Assembly (NCBI GenBank): GCA_033439255.1
Contig: CM065892.1
Span: 558,001 to 622,000 of the forward strand
Length of the DNA stretch: 64,000 nucleotides
Source: Hericium rajendrae
Lineage: Eukaryota > Basidiomycota > Agaricomycetes > Russulales > Hericiaceae
Direction of reading: 5' to 3'
The translations under genes were made by a program, and so were the position numbers. Positions 1 to 12,845 of the stretch are shown piece by piece. The notes under the pieces are model-generated. The model saw nothing but the letters and a program-made list of their open reading frames with translations, searched no databases and was not told the DNA's origin. Position 1 is the stretch's first letter. Every line of letters begins with the position of its first letter.

Positions 1-1367
1 GCGTGCAAGCCGCGAAGGCTGGAAGCGATGAGGGTGTTGTGGTGATTGAAAAAGGTAGGGTGCAGTGCGCCGGCGTCGGAGGGGCATGCGTTGCGTTCGT
101 AAGCAACACCAGTGATCGGATTGTGGACCTCCATGGCGGCGTGCTGGCTCCAGCCCTAATCTCCTTTGGCGCCCCAGTCGGTCTGGAGGAGATTCAATAC
201 GAGTATAGCACCGGTGATGGAGTCCTCTATGATGCCTTCACAAACACCGTACCGCCCATCCTTGGAGACGTGGGCGGCGTGATGCATGCTTCAGACGCGC
301 TGCAATTCCAGACACGGAATGCATTGTGAGCTGACGTTCCGGACAATACCTGTCTAATTCGCTGACTCCCGGAAACTCGCTGTCGCACAGGCTGGCCTAT
401 CAAGCAGGCGTCACAGTTGCGACGTCATTCTTGCAAGCACATTTTGCTGATCGCGTCATTCCTGGCTTGTCCACTACATTCCGCACTGGGTCTAAACACG
501 CGCTCGCCCCGGGCGCCATCATCCAGACCGTCTCCGCCCTTCATTATTCCGTTCATCGACCTTCCGCATTGAATCTTCCCGGAAAGCAGTCCGTCGCGAG
601 CGTCAGCACGCAGATCGCCGTCCTTCGTCGGCTTTTGCTTGGAAAAGAGGACGTTGAAGGGAAGACGGAGACAGGGAAGTGGTTCGGCAAAGCGGCGGAA
701 GGAGATGTACCGCTCGTTGTGCATGTGAGCGACGCGGATGCCATGGCGCGACTGCTGATAATCAAGCGGGAGGTGGAGAGTATGCGGGGAACATCGATGC
801 GAATGGTTTTTGCTGGAGCCACGGAGGCACATTTGCTGGCGAAGGAAATTGGCCATGCGAATGTGGGCGTCATTCTCAGTCCCTCGAGACCGATGCCGAT
901 AACTTGGGACGACCATCGCATGTAGGCTATTCGTTTCCTATGACACTTATGGCGAATGCTGAGTCCCCGGCAGCCTACCAGGACCCCCTTTGACAGATGA
1001 TACAGCAATTGTCAAGCTGCTCGAGCAAAATGTCCTGGTTGGGCTTGGCGTAAACGATGCATCGTATGCAATGCACACAAGGCTTGATCTCGCTTGGGTA
1101 TGTTGGGATTTACCTAGTTGAATCTCCTTTCCTGATGCACAACAGGCTGCCGTCGATGCCGGCGGCCGTATAAGTAATGAGCAGGCAATGGCAATGGCAA
1201 GTTTGAATCTCGAGCGTCTCCTTGGAATCGACTCGCTATGGGCCACAGAGCAGGATGAGGATGTCGGAGGCGATATAGTGGCATATGAAGGTGGAGGAGC
1301 ATTGGATATGCGGTCGAAGGTGGTGGCGGTTATATCAAGCAGGAAGAGTACGGTGGATTTGGTCTAA
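1..1367 (+). CDS. Amidohydrolase-like protein of the fungal CE9 type, 3' part (5' end outside window)
   Basis: The first codon in frame is at base 3, so the true start lies upstream. Four exons read as one protein: 3-325, 391-921, 974-1097 and 1146-1367, joined by introns of 65, 52 and 48 bases with GT/AG ends and ending in TAA. The conserved stretch around GLSTTFRTG, the PSRPMPITWDDHRILPGPPLT block across intron 2, and the tail KVVAVISSRKSTVDLV resemble the C-terminal half of fungal proteins annotated as carbohydrate esterase family 9 / amidohydrolase. Members of this superfamily hydrolyse C-N bonds or N-acetyl groups on sugars with a metal-dependent TIM barrel; the metal-binding N-terminal motifs are not in view, so catalytic competence cannot be judged. 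The family call is by recognition, not by search. Confidence 0.75.
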
Positions 1368-1467
1368 GTGATAGGGCCTGCGTGAATGCAGTGTCCATGA
1401 TTAGTTGAGTAGGTTGATGTATTGTGTTCGAAATATGTACAGTACCGTGGATAATAACGCTCATTAT

Positions 1468-2277
1468 TTATACCACACCGACACCCAGAAGGGCTGCCCC
1501 AGTCCTTATGCCTCTACCCCGATTGGCAATCAGGCTAATGCCCAAGCAGCTGATAAGAAACCCTGTGAAACTATATAGAAATATTGTACAGCAAGTTAGT
1601 ATCTCACCATCAGGGTCCTTGAAACAAATCGGGAACGTACCGAAAGAATGCGACGCGCGACAATGATCTCTCTTCACCAGGTGCCCTGGAAGACGCAAAG
1701 ATAGCTCTCAGTACTGCCGGAGTCACAGGTATGCGACTGTTTGACTGAGCAGCTTGGACTTCTGGTGGGTCCGGAGGGACAGGGACAGATGCGAGGGGTT
1801 GGGAGCGCACAGATCCAGAAGATTGTGGGTTTGGCTTGTGCGCCCGTGTGGAATAGTTCGTTGGAGTTACAGTGCTTGTCGAAAGAGTCGTGAGAGTGGG
1901 TGTTGAGTCTGAGCCACTTGAGCTATTCGACGCCGCCATCGCTGTCGTCGATGCTGAGGAGACAACTGCCTTCGTTGATGATACGGACGCAAATGACGAA
2001 TTTGAAATTGACCACACGCGACGGCCACGTGATTGTCCCCGAGCGCGTCGCGGACAACAAACGTCAACACGTCTCCTCGGTTGACTTGCACCACAACGCC
2101 CATATACCCTACATTCCGCCCTGGAGACCCTTCCATTCTGCATTTTCGTGGTGGATTCTGGCGAGGAAGATACATATCATCGATGGCGCTGAGCACGTCT
2201 CCTAGGAAAACGGTGCCGTTGGCAACGGGAGAGAATTGGGAAGGACCGTCCAAGCCGAAGCCAGGTGGTGGCATCAC
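1468..2277 (-). CDS. Unrecognised protein with a Ser/Thr/Pro-rich linker and a C-terminal membrane segment
   Basis: I do not recognise this protein. The first reading frame (from 2277, or from an in-frame ATG at 2175) gives a compact head with GYMGVVVQVNRGDVLTFVV; a second frame gives a Ser/Thr/Pro-rich linker; a clear intron at 1571-1640 (GTACGT donor, TACTAAC branch site, TATAG acceptor) leads to a last exon that encodes a hydrophobic helix, FTGFLISCLGISLIA, and ends shortly after it. That layout suggests a tail-anchored membrane protein. The junction between the first two frames, near 1980-2040, has no strong consensus splice site, so the model is unsure there. The 5' end from 2277 would overlap the first coding exon of the Rho-GEF gene on the other strand; a start at 2175 would avoid this. 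Confidence 0.45.
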
Positions 2278-5200
2278 TCGACGCGTCTTTTTCTGCGGAG
2301 TGGTGGTGGAGAGTGAGGACGGAAGAGAATTTGCACAAGGTACGCTCTATGTCTATGTCCTCCTCATACCCGACTGAGATACGGAGCGTTGGCTCTCTGA
2401 TTAGATGTGCAGGAGCTTGTTGCATCTCTGGGTGATCCTCTGAGCGCATTTGAGGAACAGGATGCCCTTATCCCATCTAGCTCGGCCGAGATTGAGTCAG
2501 AACAGGTGAGTGTACGCTGCTTTGTCTTTTCTGAACCAGTCGAACGATGAAGTTGTCATTGTGCCAACAACTTAAATTATATGAACGATGATCGCTCGTT
2601 TCGCCATGCCACACTGTTTACTACGTCCCTTCATTTACATTAGCAGTAATTGGAGCTGCTATATCTGCTTGTCTCTGATATAACGTTGATCAGGTTGTCA
2701 GAACGCGGAGACGTGCCATGACCGACTCTTCAGCAATCCAGGATATCATCAACGAGCTCGTGTCAACCGAGCGATCCTACGTCAAGCGCCTTCACATTCT
2801 TAAGCATGACTATGCGGACCCATTACGCACATTCTCGCGAAGCAAGGATACCGCCATTATTCCCGCTTACGAAGCCAAGACCCTCTTTGGCAATGTCGAC
2901 GACCTACTGCCAGTCCATGAGACTTTCCTCGCAGATCTGGACAGGATGATGGCGCCCGATGGTCCACAGGCTGTCGGGTCTGTAGGAGATGTCGTATTGC
3001 ATCATTTCAAACAGTTGAGGGGATTCGAGCGTTACAAGCTATATTACTCGAAACGAGAGGAAGCCCAAGCAATATTCGAGCGCGAGATGGCAAAGAGGTC
3101 GTCAAATTTTGCAGCCTTCGTCGACGTAAGTGGACTATCCGAATTTTGTCAACAGTCCTACTTACCTCTTCGTAGCGTATCAAATATTCATCTACAGACA
3201 CAAAGAACCGCATAGGCCTTCGTGAACTCCTGATGGATCCTGTACAGCGCATACCCAGGTATACGCTTATGTTCCGGACCATGACCAAGCGCATGCATCC
3301 TGGCGATCCGCAGCGGACGAAACTCATAGAAGCTGACGAGATCGCGAGCAAGATCGCCCATGCCGAGGCCGATGAAGAGACGAAGCGCGCGACGATTCTG
3401 AATTGCCTTAGCTCTAGCATTGAAGGTTTCCCGGTGAACCTGATCTCAGCCAAGCGTCGATTTATCGACTTCATTGACGTACAAGATACTCTGGCGGATG
3501 CATCTTCGTCAGCGTCATCTTCTGCTCCTCTGGAAATTCTGCACTGCAGCCTAGTCCTGTTTGACGACAAGCTCCTGATCATCAAGCGGCCTGGGAATGG
3601 AGAGAAGAGCGGGCGAGCCCTGGCCGGAATGGATCATCTAGACAGAGTTACGAAAGGAGGCTTTTTACCATTCGGTACAAGGAAGAGCGGTATGAGCTGT
3701 AAAGGTGTGTTCGACATCTCGGAAGTTGCTGCTACTGACGTCGGTGGTTCTGGTAAGGACAATTTGTTGTTCCATTCTCGGTTCGAGCAATGATGTGATC
3801 ACATTTTTAGACTTTCACTTATACTTGGAGGTCCCACCGGAGGATCAGACCGAACGATGGGCGGGTCGACCGTTCCGCGCTCTGTCTGTGGTGTTCCCCC
3901 CTGCTCCCATAGGACTTAATCCCACACGGACGGAAATTGAGAAGAAGCGCTTCTTGGAGAAGTTGTGGCATGCTCAGGCTCAGTGTCGAACAAAGACCGG
4001 CAACTCAGTGGTCCTTCGTGCGGAGGAGCGTGAGGTAGAATCAAGAAGTGGCCGAGTCACATATGCCCGCACGTACTTCAATCTCTATCAGAGGACTGCG
4101 TTTCTGAGAGAGACAAAGAAGGTGAAATATTGCATGTGGTATACCATTGATATTTACTTATTGCGATTCTCGCCGCAGACCAAGGTTGTGGTTCATATCG
4201 ATCCTTTAGGCGCATCGGATCCCCTCCCTTTTGGCATCAATGCAGCTCCATATGTTGTGATACGCGTACAGCCGATGGCTGGCGACGTGTCCCGCTATAC
4301 GGTAACTTCCAGAGATGTGGATGATGAAGGCGAGGAAGGCATCGTCCAGAATTCGCGAGTAGCTGATCGGATTGTGCACACTAGTATGCCTCCATCCACT
4401 TGACAATGGCACGCGCTAACGGCATGGGTTGTCTAGTTCACCAGTATGGTCTGTTTAAGTTTCATACAGGAAAGAATTCTGCCCCTCCTACCCCGACAGC
4501 GAGCACCCGTTCCCGCGCTGCAATATTCGGTCTTGATGCTATCTCGCGAAATTTGTTCGGTGCACTTCCAGGATCCAAAGGCGATATATTTGGTAACTCT
4601 ATCGGCAGCCATCGGCGGTCCAAATCGTCTGTCAGTCGATCGTCAACATACACTACATCTGACGGCAGCATCATGCGATTCTCGCAGAGTTCCAAGTCGA
4701 CCCTCACGAATGCGACGAGCATGTCGAGCATGGATGAGAACTCATTTTCTGGAAGCAGGTCGTCGTCGCGCTCAAGGAAATTGCGTAAGAGAAGCAAGTC
4801 GCCAAAGGGCTCTACCACCGAAGTTGAGCGTCCGTCGTCGCGTCAGGGTTCTCTTTCGCGCGTGGTGTCCCGAGACAGTCGCGCTTCATATTCGGATATA
4901 GAGACGGATCCAGACGACGACAATGACACCATTCAGCAGCCTAAAGATGAGATGGATGAATCCGAATGGGATCTGACAATGCGCCTGGAATTGGCAAGAC
5001 GAAATAGTAAGAATCAGCATGATATTCCTCCCGATACGCCAACTTGGCAGGAGCCTGTTGAGGAGACGATTTACGAAGGTAAGAATCGTGCTTTCATATA
5101 TGAGTCGTTTCATATTGAAGTATCACTGCAGAGGAGCCCCCTCAACCACTTCGTCCACAATCTCGAGCTTCACGTAGTCAGCGCAGCCAGCGTTCAACGA

Positions 5201-6804
5201 CTCCAGTTTCGCGACCGCCTTCCACCGATCCCTTCGAACCTGAGCGTAGAGGCCGCCAGACACGTACATCTCAGCGTTCAACTGACGGTCATCCCCGTGG
5301 ACCACGTACCCCATCACCTCTACCACCTTCACCCCTTCCGCAGGTCTTTGAACCACGATCAGAGGATCTGGATCTGGCACTGGAGGCAACACTTGTCAAT
5401 ATGCCAACTCCGACGGAGCGTTCGGAGTCACCCTTGCCCCGCAGTCGGAGGCAGCCATTCGAGTCCACGGAGAACATGATCATTACCCCACGCATGGCTC
5501 GCAATGGTTTGCCGAAGTTGAACATGAACAAAGTTCAGCCGTTATCTATCCGGAAGAATTCCACCTCGCCCACAAAGACGTCGCCGAGTAAAGTTACAGA
5601 ACCTCTGCCTGTACGAGAAGCGTCCTCAGTGCGCAGCGCTAGGACGACAGGATCGGTCTCTCCTATCCCTCCGGTCGACACAAGCCGCATGACCCGACTG
5701 GCCGAGTCTACCAAAGAAGATGTGAGCATATCAAGACGCTATTAACGGAGGAAGTACTCATCTCGTTTCGCAGCTCGAGTCTTCCCGCCGCGCCATCAAG
5801 CGGATTAAGATGGACACAGACCAGCTGCGCTCGAGCCTACCGTCCGAGGAGATATCGCGGCCCCAGACGCCTTCCCGGGGCATGGGCATCGTCCGCACGC
5901 CCCAGCGCCCCGCGCCACTGGTAACGCCACCCATCCTTCTCAGTGCTAACTCCACTGACAGCGAACGCGCCTTCTAGTCCAGGGCGGCGCAGGAGCGCCT
6001 CGACGAGATGCGGGCGGCGATTAGCAGGCGCAACGGCGAGGACACGGCGCGCACGTCGTCATTCAGCCGGGGCTTCGACTCGCCGGCGACGCCGTCCGCG
6101 GCAGGCCCGTCGCGCGTGGAGGTGCTCACGCGCCTGATCGACGAGTCCGCGTCCGAGGCGGACAGAAGCGTGCTGCGCGCCGCGGCGAGCCAGGACGCAC
6201 TCGGCGTCGAGCTCGAGCTTCTCGCCGCCGACCTGCGCGAGGTGAGTGCGCGCCTCTCCTCTCCCCGCCAGCCTCCCGCCGACGCTCATCTGCCCAGAAA
6301 TCCGCGCTGCTGGAGAAGGCGCGCGCGGACCTGCACAACACGAAGCGCCAGCTCGGGCTCGTGAAGAGCCTGCTCGACGACGCGACCGCGGAGAAGGAGA
6401 TCATGTACGATGTACGCGCGCCCCCCGTCTCGCCTGCGCGCGCTTCCATTTATGACAGGTGTACACGCAGGCCTTCAACGCGGAGCTCGACGGCATGTAC
6501 AACGACGCGAACCTGCCCGCGGACGAGGCGTGGGGCGCGCTCGTCGCGGACCTGCGGCAGACCAAGACGGCGCGCAACGCGCTCCAGCACGAGAACGCGT
6601 GAGTCACAGTGCTTCCACTTCCCCCTGCCCGTCGCACGTGCGCCCGCTCACGCACGCACGCAGCTCGCTCAAGCGCCGCATCGCGGAGGTCGAGTCCGAA
6701 AAGGAAGAGTGCGTCCGCACGTGCTTGCATGCCTGCCTGTCGCTGACCTTGCCGTTGCCTGCAGCTGGGGCGCGCTGCTGCGCGCGCACGGCCTCGTACC
6801 CTAA
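2183..6804 (+). CDS. Rho guanine nucleotide exchange factor (DH domain) with a long Ser-rich tail
   Basis: Fourteen exons can be followed with consistent phase: 2183-2339, 2405-2505, 2694-3125, 3176-3752, 3811-4121, 4179-4383, 4437-5078, 5132-5721, 5774-5920, 5978-6241, 6298-6411, 6459-6598, 6664-6708 and 6765-6804, giving 1,254 residues. The Dbl-homology domain begins near residue 93 with IINELVSTERSYVKRL and contains the conserved helix LRELLMDPVQRIPRY. DH domains load GTP onto Rho/Cdc42-type GTPases at the membrane and so steer actin and cell polarity. A PH-like segment follows, then a long low-complexity Ser/Arg/Pro region and a C-terminal helical, coiled-coil-like part. The ATG at 2183 was chosen because exons 1-2 join the DH exon in frame; a start at 2718 would still keep the DH domain. 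The gene converges on a second Rho-GEF gene. Confidence 0.85.
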
Positions 6805-7351
6805 TCCGCAACGCACCTGCGCCGGACCGCTCACCCATGCCCTTGCCCAACGGACGCCGCCGCGGCGCTCGCGCTCGTTGCAACCTGGTAATCGTTATCT
6901 ACGTGCATTGTATCTACAAATAGTAAATATGTTACTCGAATATAGTACTTGCTGCATACACATGCACGTCCGAATCCATGCGAGCGTCAGCGCGCAAGGG
7001 CGCAAGGCAAGTCCAGTCCACATCGAGGTCAAACGTGCAGTGGCGGGGGGAAACGGCGACGTGCTTTCTGACGTACAGGGTATGGACGCTACGTACGGTG
7101 TAGTATGCTGTGTATACAGGACAGGACACGGCGCGGGCGTGGCGCGAAGCGGGCATGGTGCGATGTGATGAATGGAATGGTCTGATGCGAATGGGTAATG
7201 TCACGGCAAAGTACATGCGGAATGAATAAGATAATAAAGGCTGCGTGGGATACGGTCGGTCGTGACGGGCTCGAACTTAAATAGAGTACAGAAGGAAGGA
7301 CATGGACGAACTGCATGCAAGTGGAGCCGAGAAGAAGGACGGCGCGCGCCC
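6805..7351. other. Intergenic spacer between convergent genes
   Basis: These 547 bases separate the stop codons of two convergent Rho-GEF genes. I see no coding frame with protein-like composition, no tRNA and no repeat here. It should hold both 3' untranslated regions; the AT-rich part around 6900-6960 and AATAAG/AATAAA-like words near 7220-7240 fit 3' end formation, but no site can be fixed. Confidence 0.5.
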
Positions 7352-10300
7352 TCACGAAGCGGCAGGCGCGGTCCGCGCGAACGACGAGAATAGCGTGCGC
7401 AGCGTCCGCCGCGGCGCCACGGGCTCCTGCACCTGCGCCTTCTCGCGGCGCGCGCCCCCAAACACCGAGCGCCGCCGGCCCGGCAGCGAGTTGAGGTCAT
7501 ACACCGCGCCCGCCGGCGCCGACCTGGGCTGCGCCCCGTCGCACCAGCTGAACCGCTCCGGCGCGCGCGGGCGGCGCGGCGCCTGCGCCTCGAGCGGCTC
7601 GGGGTCGCTGCGCACGCGCCCGCGCAGGCTCTCGCGCCAGCGCCGCCGCACGTTCTCGAGCGCCGACGGCTCCTGCGCGGTCCGTGGCATGGGCGGCGCC
7701 GGCACCGGCGCAGATGCAGACGCAGGCATGCGCGCGAGCGAGACGGCGCGCGCGGGCGGGTGTGCGGGCGGGTGGAAGAACCCGCGCACGTTGTCGACCA
7801 TCGAGCGGCTGCGCTGCGGGGGGCGCGCGGGGCTGCCGGGGCGCTGCAGTTGCAGCACGAGCTCCGCGGGGCTCGTGCTCGTCGCGCTCGAGCACGCGCT
7901 CGCAGGCGTCGGCGGGCCGGGGCTTGCGTCGGGCGGCACGGGCGCGGGCGCGCCCGCGACGGCGATGCGCAGGCTCTTTTTCTTGCGCTTCTTCGCGAGT
8001 GACGGGGCCGGTGCGGGCGCGGGCGCCTGGGCAGCGAGCTCCGCGTGGCTGCGGCGCCGGCGGACGAGCACGCTCTCGCGCTTCGTGAGGCGGTTGCGCG
8101 CCGCGAGGCCCATCGCGCCGGCCATGCCGACGCCGCTCGCGCTCGCGTAGGCCTTGGGCGCGGAGAAGAGCTCCTGCTCGTGCGTGGCGGCGTAGCAGCG
8201 CGCCGCGGCGCATGCAGGGTGCACGACGTCCGCGAGCTCGCGGTCGATCTCCGCGCGCGCCTGCGGTGATGCGCGATGCACCATGACAGCCGAATCGGGC
8301 GACGCGCTGAAGAACGCCTTGACAGACGCCGTCGAGGAGCGCCGCGAGGGTGGGACGTCCGTGCGCAGCGTCGGGCGAGTGGGCTTTGAAGGCGATGGCG
8401 CGGTGGACTTGCTCGACGTGGGCGGCGTAGACATGGACGACGGCAGAGTGGACGGCAGGGCGGACGTGGATGACGGCAGGGTGGACGAGGGCGGTAGCGT
8501 AGAGGGCGGCGAGGACTTGATGGGCGACGGCGGCAGCGTAAACGGCAGCGGCGGGCTCGCCGCGTGCTCCATCTCAGGAATGCTCATGATCGTCGGTAGG
8601 GTATGCAGCGCCTCCGCGTCCTCCGCAATGCTCACGCTGCTGTCCGCATGCGCCGGTCCCGCGCCGACGCAGCACGGCGCAGGCGGCTCGCCCGCCCACG
8701 GCGCCGCCGCGCGCAGCGCATCGAGCCACACGCGCTTCTCGCCCGCACAGCTCGCCGCGAGCTCGAATTCTTGCGCATGTGCGCGCAGCCGAAACGAGCA
8801 CGGCAGGAGCGCTATATCCCCGCAAAACCTAATCAGCACCGCACTACCGCCGCAGGAAAAGCACGAAAGCACACACCCTCGCCGTCCTCCTCCATTCCCC
8901 CCTCCTCCACACCCCCTCCACGACGAACCAGTACCGCGGCTCCCATCGTCCCCCGGGCTTCACCCGCACCAGCACCAAAAACGCGCCCTCGTACAGAAAT
9001 GCGCCCATGTACTTGGCAGTCGCGCTCCCGGCGCCGCGCGGCGGCGCATGCAGGACGTCGAGTGCGCCTGCCATGCGCAACGGGCCGCGGGAGGCAAGGA
9101 ATGGCAGCAGCGCGTTGGCGGGCTCCGGCTCGAGGCGCGCGCGCACGAGTGCAGCCGCACGCGCCTGCTCGTGCGCATGTCGCGCGGCGTCGACGCGGGC
9201 TGCGACGGCACGCATCGCGCGGGCGGCGCCGTCGGCTGCGAGCGCGTCGAGGAGCAGTGGGTACTTGCAGATGCGCTGCGCTGGCTTGATGAGGTAGTCT
9301 GTGAACTGGAGACGCGGCGCGCGGGGTGGCGCGGGCGCGGGCGGCGCAGGCTTGGGGTCGGCGTCGGTATCGGACGTGGATGCGGATGACGGCGGCGAGG
9401 GCGAGGGCGAGAGCGCAAGGGCGGCGTTGGACTTGACGCGCAGGAGCGCGCGCTTCTCGCGCGGGGCTGCGAGCGAGGACATTGAGTGCCGACGCTTTTT
9501 CCGTGCCCTGCGCTCCTCCAGTTCTCTTTCCTTGTCCTGAATCTCCTTCTCGTCGGCCGCGACGATCTTCGGCTCATCTGTGGGCCCTGGGGACAGCGGC
9601 GCACCCACAAGACCGGCACAACGCCGCTCGAACGCGTCCCACTCGGCTGGATATCGCGTCTGGACGCGCCGCACGAGCTCAAGTGCGCCGAAGTGATCCG
9701 AGCAAAACGCCTCGTACGCCGCAAACCGCGGGGCCTGGACACGCATCAGCACATGCCTGAGGGACACAGAGCCCACGCACCTCGCCAACAAACGCTCCCG
9801 CGACGCCGCCGATCGCCATGTCCACCTCATGCGGCGCGCCGGCCCAGCGCACGCCCTCCTCGCCGAGTACGATGCCGAGCCCCGCGAGCACGCCGCGCAG
9901 GCGCTCGACGAATGCTTCGTGCAGCGCAAGCAGCTGCGCGGCGTTGCGCCGGATGCTCGCGAGCTCGGGCGCCGCGAGCAGCGGGCGATGCGCGTGTGCC
10001 TGCACCGGTGATTCGGGCTCGCGGTCACACTCCATTGCTGCGCGGGGGCCTTGGTCCCAACTGTTCTTGCGCACGTGTGACGAGGTGGAGGTCCGCGGCT
10101 CGCGCTCCGAGACGGACTCGCTGCGGGCGTGGGCGCGGACGAAGCCGGAGTAGGAGGGCGTGAGCAGCGGGAGCGTGAGAGGGCGGGAGAGCGTCATGGG
10201 TCGCGTGGATGCCGGCGGGTACGTGAGAGACGGGATGTTCACGAGGTATATCTGTGTGGTGTGAGCGGCAAAGCGCGAACAAAGAGGGCAGTACGCACCC

Positions 10301-11204
10301 GCACGAGCGCACGCAGGTCGCTGAGGTAGCCAACCTCGGTGCTTAGGAGCTCCATGAGGGCATGGTAGCGGCGGACGGTGCTCTTGCGGATGCGCTCGTC
10401 CTCGGCGTCGCGCTCCTCGCGGTCGCTGAAGCAGACGGGGCAGGCACCGTCCTCGTCCGTGCAGATATGAAAGAGCCGCTTCCGGGACGTAGGGCTGAGC
10501 GGGACGTCGAGAGTGCCGCTGGGGCCAAGACTGGAGGAGCGGCTGGTGCTGGTGCTGGGGATGCGAAAGCGGTAGGAGACGGGCGGGGTGCGCGGGGAAG
10601 GCGTGCTGGAGGAACTGCACCCGGAGGAGGAAGTTATAGATCGCGCGGAGCTTGGTAATGGCGGGAGGGGTTTGTTGCTGGGGAGTGACATGCGGCGTGT
10701 GTGTGCCACGCGGTGGGACTGAGCGGGGAGTTGAATGGGCTCCACCAAGGGGGAAATGGCGATGGACGCAGGGCGTGGGCGGGCATGGCCGGCGGGGTGG
10801 GTTCGTCGCCGAGTGGGTGGGTATGGGTATGGCTTGGGCGGGGGTGTTGGCGGGACGGTGATCCAGGAGGGTGGATCAATCTCGGCAGACGGGGTCTGGC
10901 CCGGTGGAGGAAGAAAGGATGAGTCGGGGATGGTGGAAAGCGACGAGGAAGTTGATGTCGCAGACGAGCCGTCAGTAGGGAGCGGGTTCGCATCGGCGGG
11001 CGTGGTCGGGTGGGAGGATATAGGGGAGAGCGGGGTGAAAGGAAGGATGAGGGAGAGGCGGGTCGTTGGCGACGGGGGCGGGGGGCTGACTGACAGAGAC
11101 GCCGAGAGAGACGAGGCGGGGGTAAGGAAGGCGGAAGTGTTGGCCGAAGAAGTGCTCGGCGACGGGCTGGGTGGGTTGGCCAATGGCGGAAGAACGCTGG
11201 CCAT
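7352..11204 (-). CDS. Rho guanine nucleotide exchange factor (DH-PH)
   Basis: Four main exons read on the minus strand: 11204-10299, 10251-9781, 9734 to about 8930, and about 8845-7352, giving roughly 1,220 residues. The N-terminal 250 residues are Pro/Ser-rich. The DH domain starts with VRRYHALMELLSTEVGYLSDL and carries the signature FTDYLIKPAQRICKYPLLL, interrupted by an acidic/Ser-rich insert. A PH domain follows, with AKYMGAFLYEGAFLVLVRV, then the next exon with LLPCSFRLRAHAQEFELAA and the closing helix EKRVWLDAL. Such proteins activate Rho-type GTPases at the plasma membrane. The tail is Pro/Ser/Arg-rich. The intron 3 donor is unclear: a TG|GTTCGT donor keeps frame and gives PRYWF-CGDIALL, but its consensus is weak. 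The gene is very GC-rich, so open frames on the opposite strand are shadows. Confidence 0.82.
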
Positions 11205-11508
11205 GCCAAGGGGTATGGGGGTATTTGGGATGGAGAGACGGGTATGGGCCTTATTTATCGTGTACTTAGGGGGCCCGGGAATGTTGAGGATGATTGATGA
11301 GAAAAGGAGTGATGTCGAGTTCGTCTAGAGGAAAGTCATTGGAGAGAAGGAAAGAAAGAAAAGAAGACGAGAATGCGACCGTTATAGCTTTCGAGCCCAC
11401 TGTCAGCCCCCGCCCACGTTCAATCCTCCTCGATCGGCCCTCGTCCCGGCTGCCGGGCTCTCACTCTCCATCTTATCTGCCCGGATCCCACTCTCCCGTC
11501 AGCATCTC

Positions 11509-12087
11509 TTGTCACCCTCCCGCTCAGGCACCCTACAGTCTCTCAATTCTCTCCCCGTATCTCGATTCAAAGCCCCTCGGGCCCGCCTCTTCTCGCTCGT
11601 CGATACGCCCCCGCAATCTGCACGACGATCCACTCCCCCGCAGGCTTCTCTTCCTCTCGCACGCACCCCCGCCTCTGATTCGCATCATCAGCTCCACTAC
11701 GCATCCACGGCCCCACAAGCTTCTATATTGTCGCGTCTTAACGACCGTCTCGAACCTGCCCATCTTCTGTCGCATGACGTCGTTTCGGCCCTGGCGCTCC
11801 TCATCTGTTTCCCCATTCTCGTCCTCCGAACGTGCATCCCCGTCCATATGACCCATCTATCTGAGCTGATAACGCACCGCGACCGTCATGATCATCACCT
11901 CCAGGTGCGGGATATCAAGCTTTTACTTTCTGCGAATCATATCTTGGATGGTATCTTTTTTGTTCATGATTCCGCTCGAGGCTATCCCTCCGTTACATCC
12001 GTCCCTGATGTTCCTCGAGGTATCAATCGCCTACAGAATTGCATCCACCGCTCAATATCCTTCATCCATCAGGCGTGCGTCCTCTAA
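11509..12087 (+). other. Open reading frame of doubtful coding status
   Basis: A 192-codon frame starts at 11509 and contains a Pro/Ser-rich stretch and a hydrophobic run (VVSALALLICFPILVL). Overlapping frames of similar quality exist at 11294-11851 and 12039-12407. No splice chain links them convincingly and no family is recognised. The segment directly upstream is the promoter side of the minus-strand Rho-GEF, so parts of 11205-12400 may be its 5' leader. I list it only to record that something gene-like may lie here. Confidence 0.2.
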
Positions 12088-12663
12088 CTTATGTGCGCGC
12101 GCTCACAAAACGCCTAATCACAGCTCCCGGCAATCGCACGACAATCGCACGTCAAACCTGCAATCACCTACACCACCCGTTCCCGCGCTCCTGCTCCGAA
12201 TCCCATTCCTACCCTATCAACATGGTCATCCACCTTTTGCGTCCGCTCGTTGCATCCGCTTTTGGCCATCTCCAACCTGACCTCCCGCCAGATTCGGACT
12301 CGCCGCCCGATCAAACCGCCGGAAACATGCACGACGTCACTCAAAACGCACCGTCAACGGCCCCATCATCACGTTTTGCATCTCTGATCCTGGCCACCGT
12401 ATACTGACAAGCAGCACTGCCTTTAAATTTCCACAACCCACGGCGCCTCCGTACGCACACCACCGACAGGCAGGAGCGCCGCCTCACTGTCCACACACAT
12501 ACGCGATAGGAACGAACGCACCATCGATATCCACGAACGCGACATCGCACCAGGCCCAGGTCCAGGCCCCGCGCTCGCTTCTCTTCGCGTCTCCTTGCTG
12601 ACCGCACAGAAGACGCCCGCCCGATGCGCGCGTGCTCGTTCCTGGCGAAGCAAGCGGACAAAC

Positions 12664-12687
12664 GTTGGCGTTGGCGTTGGCGTTGGC
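12664..12687 (+). repeat. Hexanucleotide microsatellite (GTTGGC)4
   Basis: Four perfect copies of GTTGGC in a row, in noncoding GC-rich DNA. Confidence 0.85.
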
Positions 12688-12822
12688 AGCACCGGACGGC
12701 GGAACGCAATGCTCACATATTCGCACCCGAGTCTGTCGTTTCACCGAGCCTACTTACCTGTACCGCGTGTATTTCCCCACACATTCCGTAACCAGCGCCA
12801 ATTCCCCACAATGCTGTGCCCC

Positions 12823-12845
12823 CCTGCCTGCCTGCCTGCCTGCCC
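12823..12845 (+). repeat. Tetranucleotide microsatellite (CCTG)n
   Basis: About five uninterrupted CCTG units in noncoding DNA. Confidence 0.85.

Noticed and set aside
1872-2084. Plus-strand acidic frame as an upstream exon of the first Rho-GEF
   Set aside because: It is the reverse shadow of the Ser/Thr-rich minus-strand exon, which is supported by a consensus intron to a membrane-helix exon.
7497-9389. Several long open frames on the plus strand and in alternative minus frames
   Set aside because: They lie opposite or inside the DH-PH Rho-GEF exons, whose domain motifs fix the true frame; the others are GC-driven shadows.
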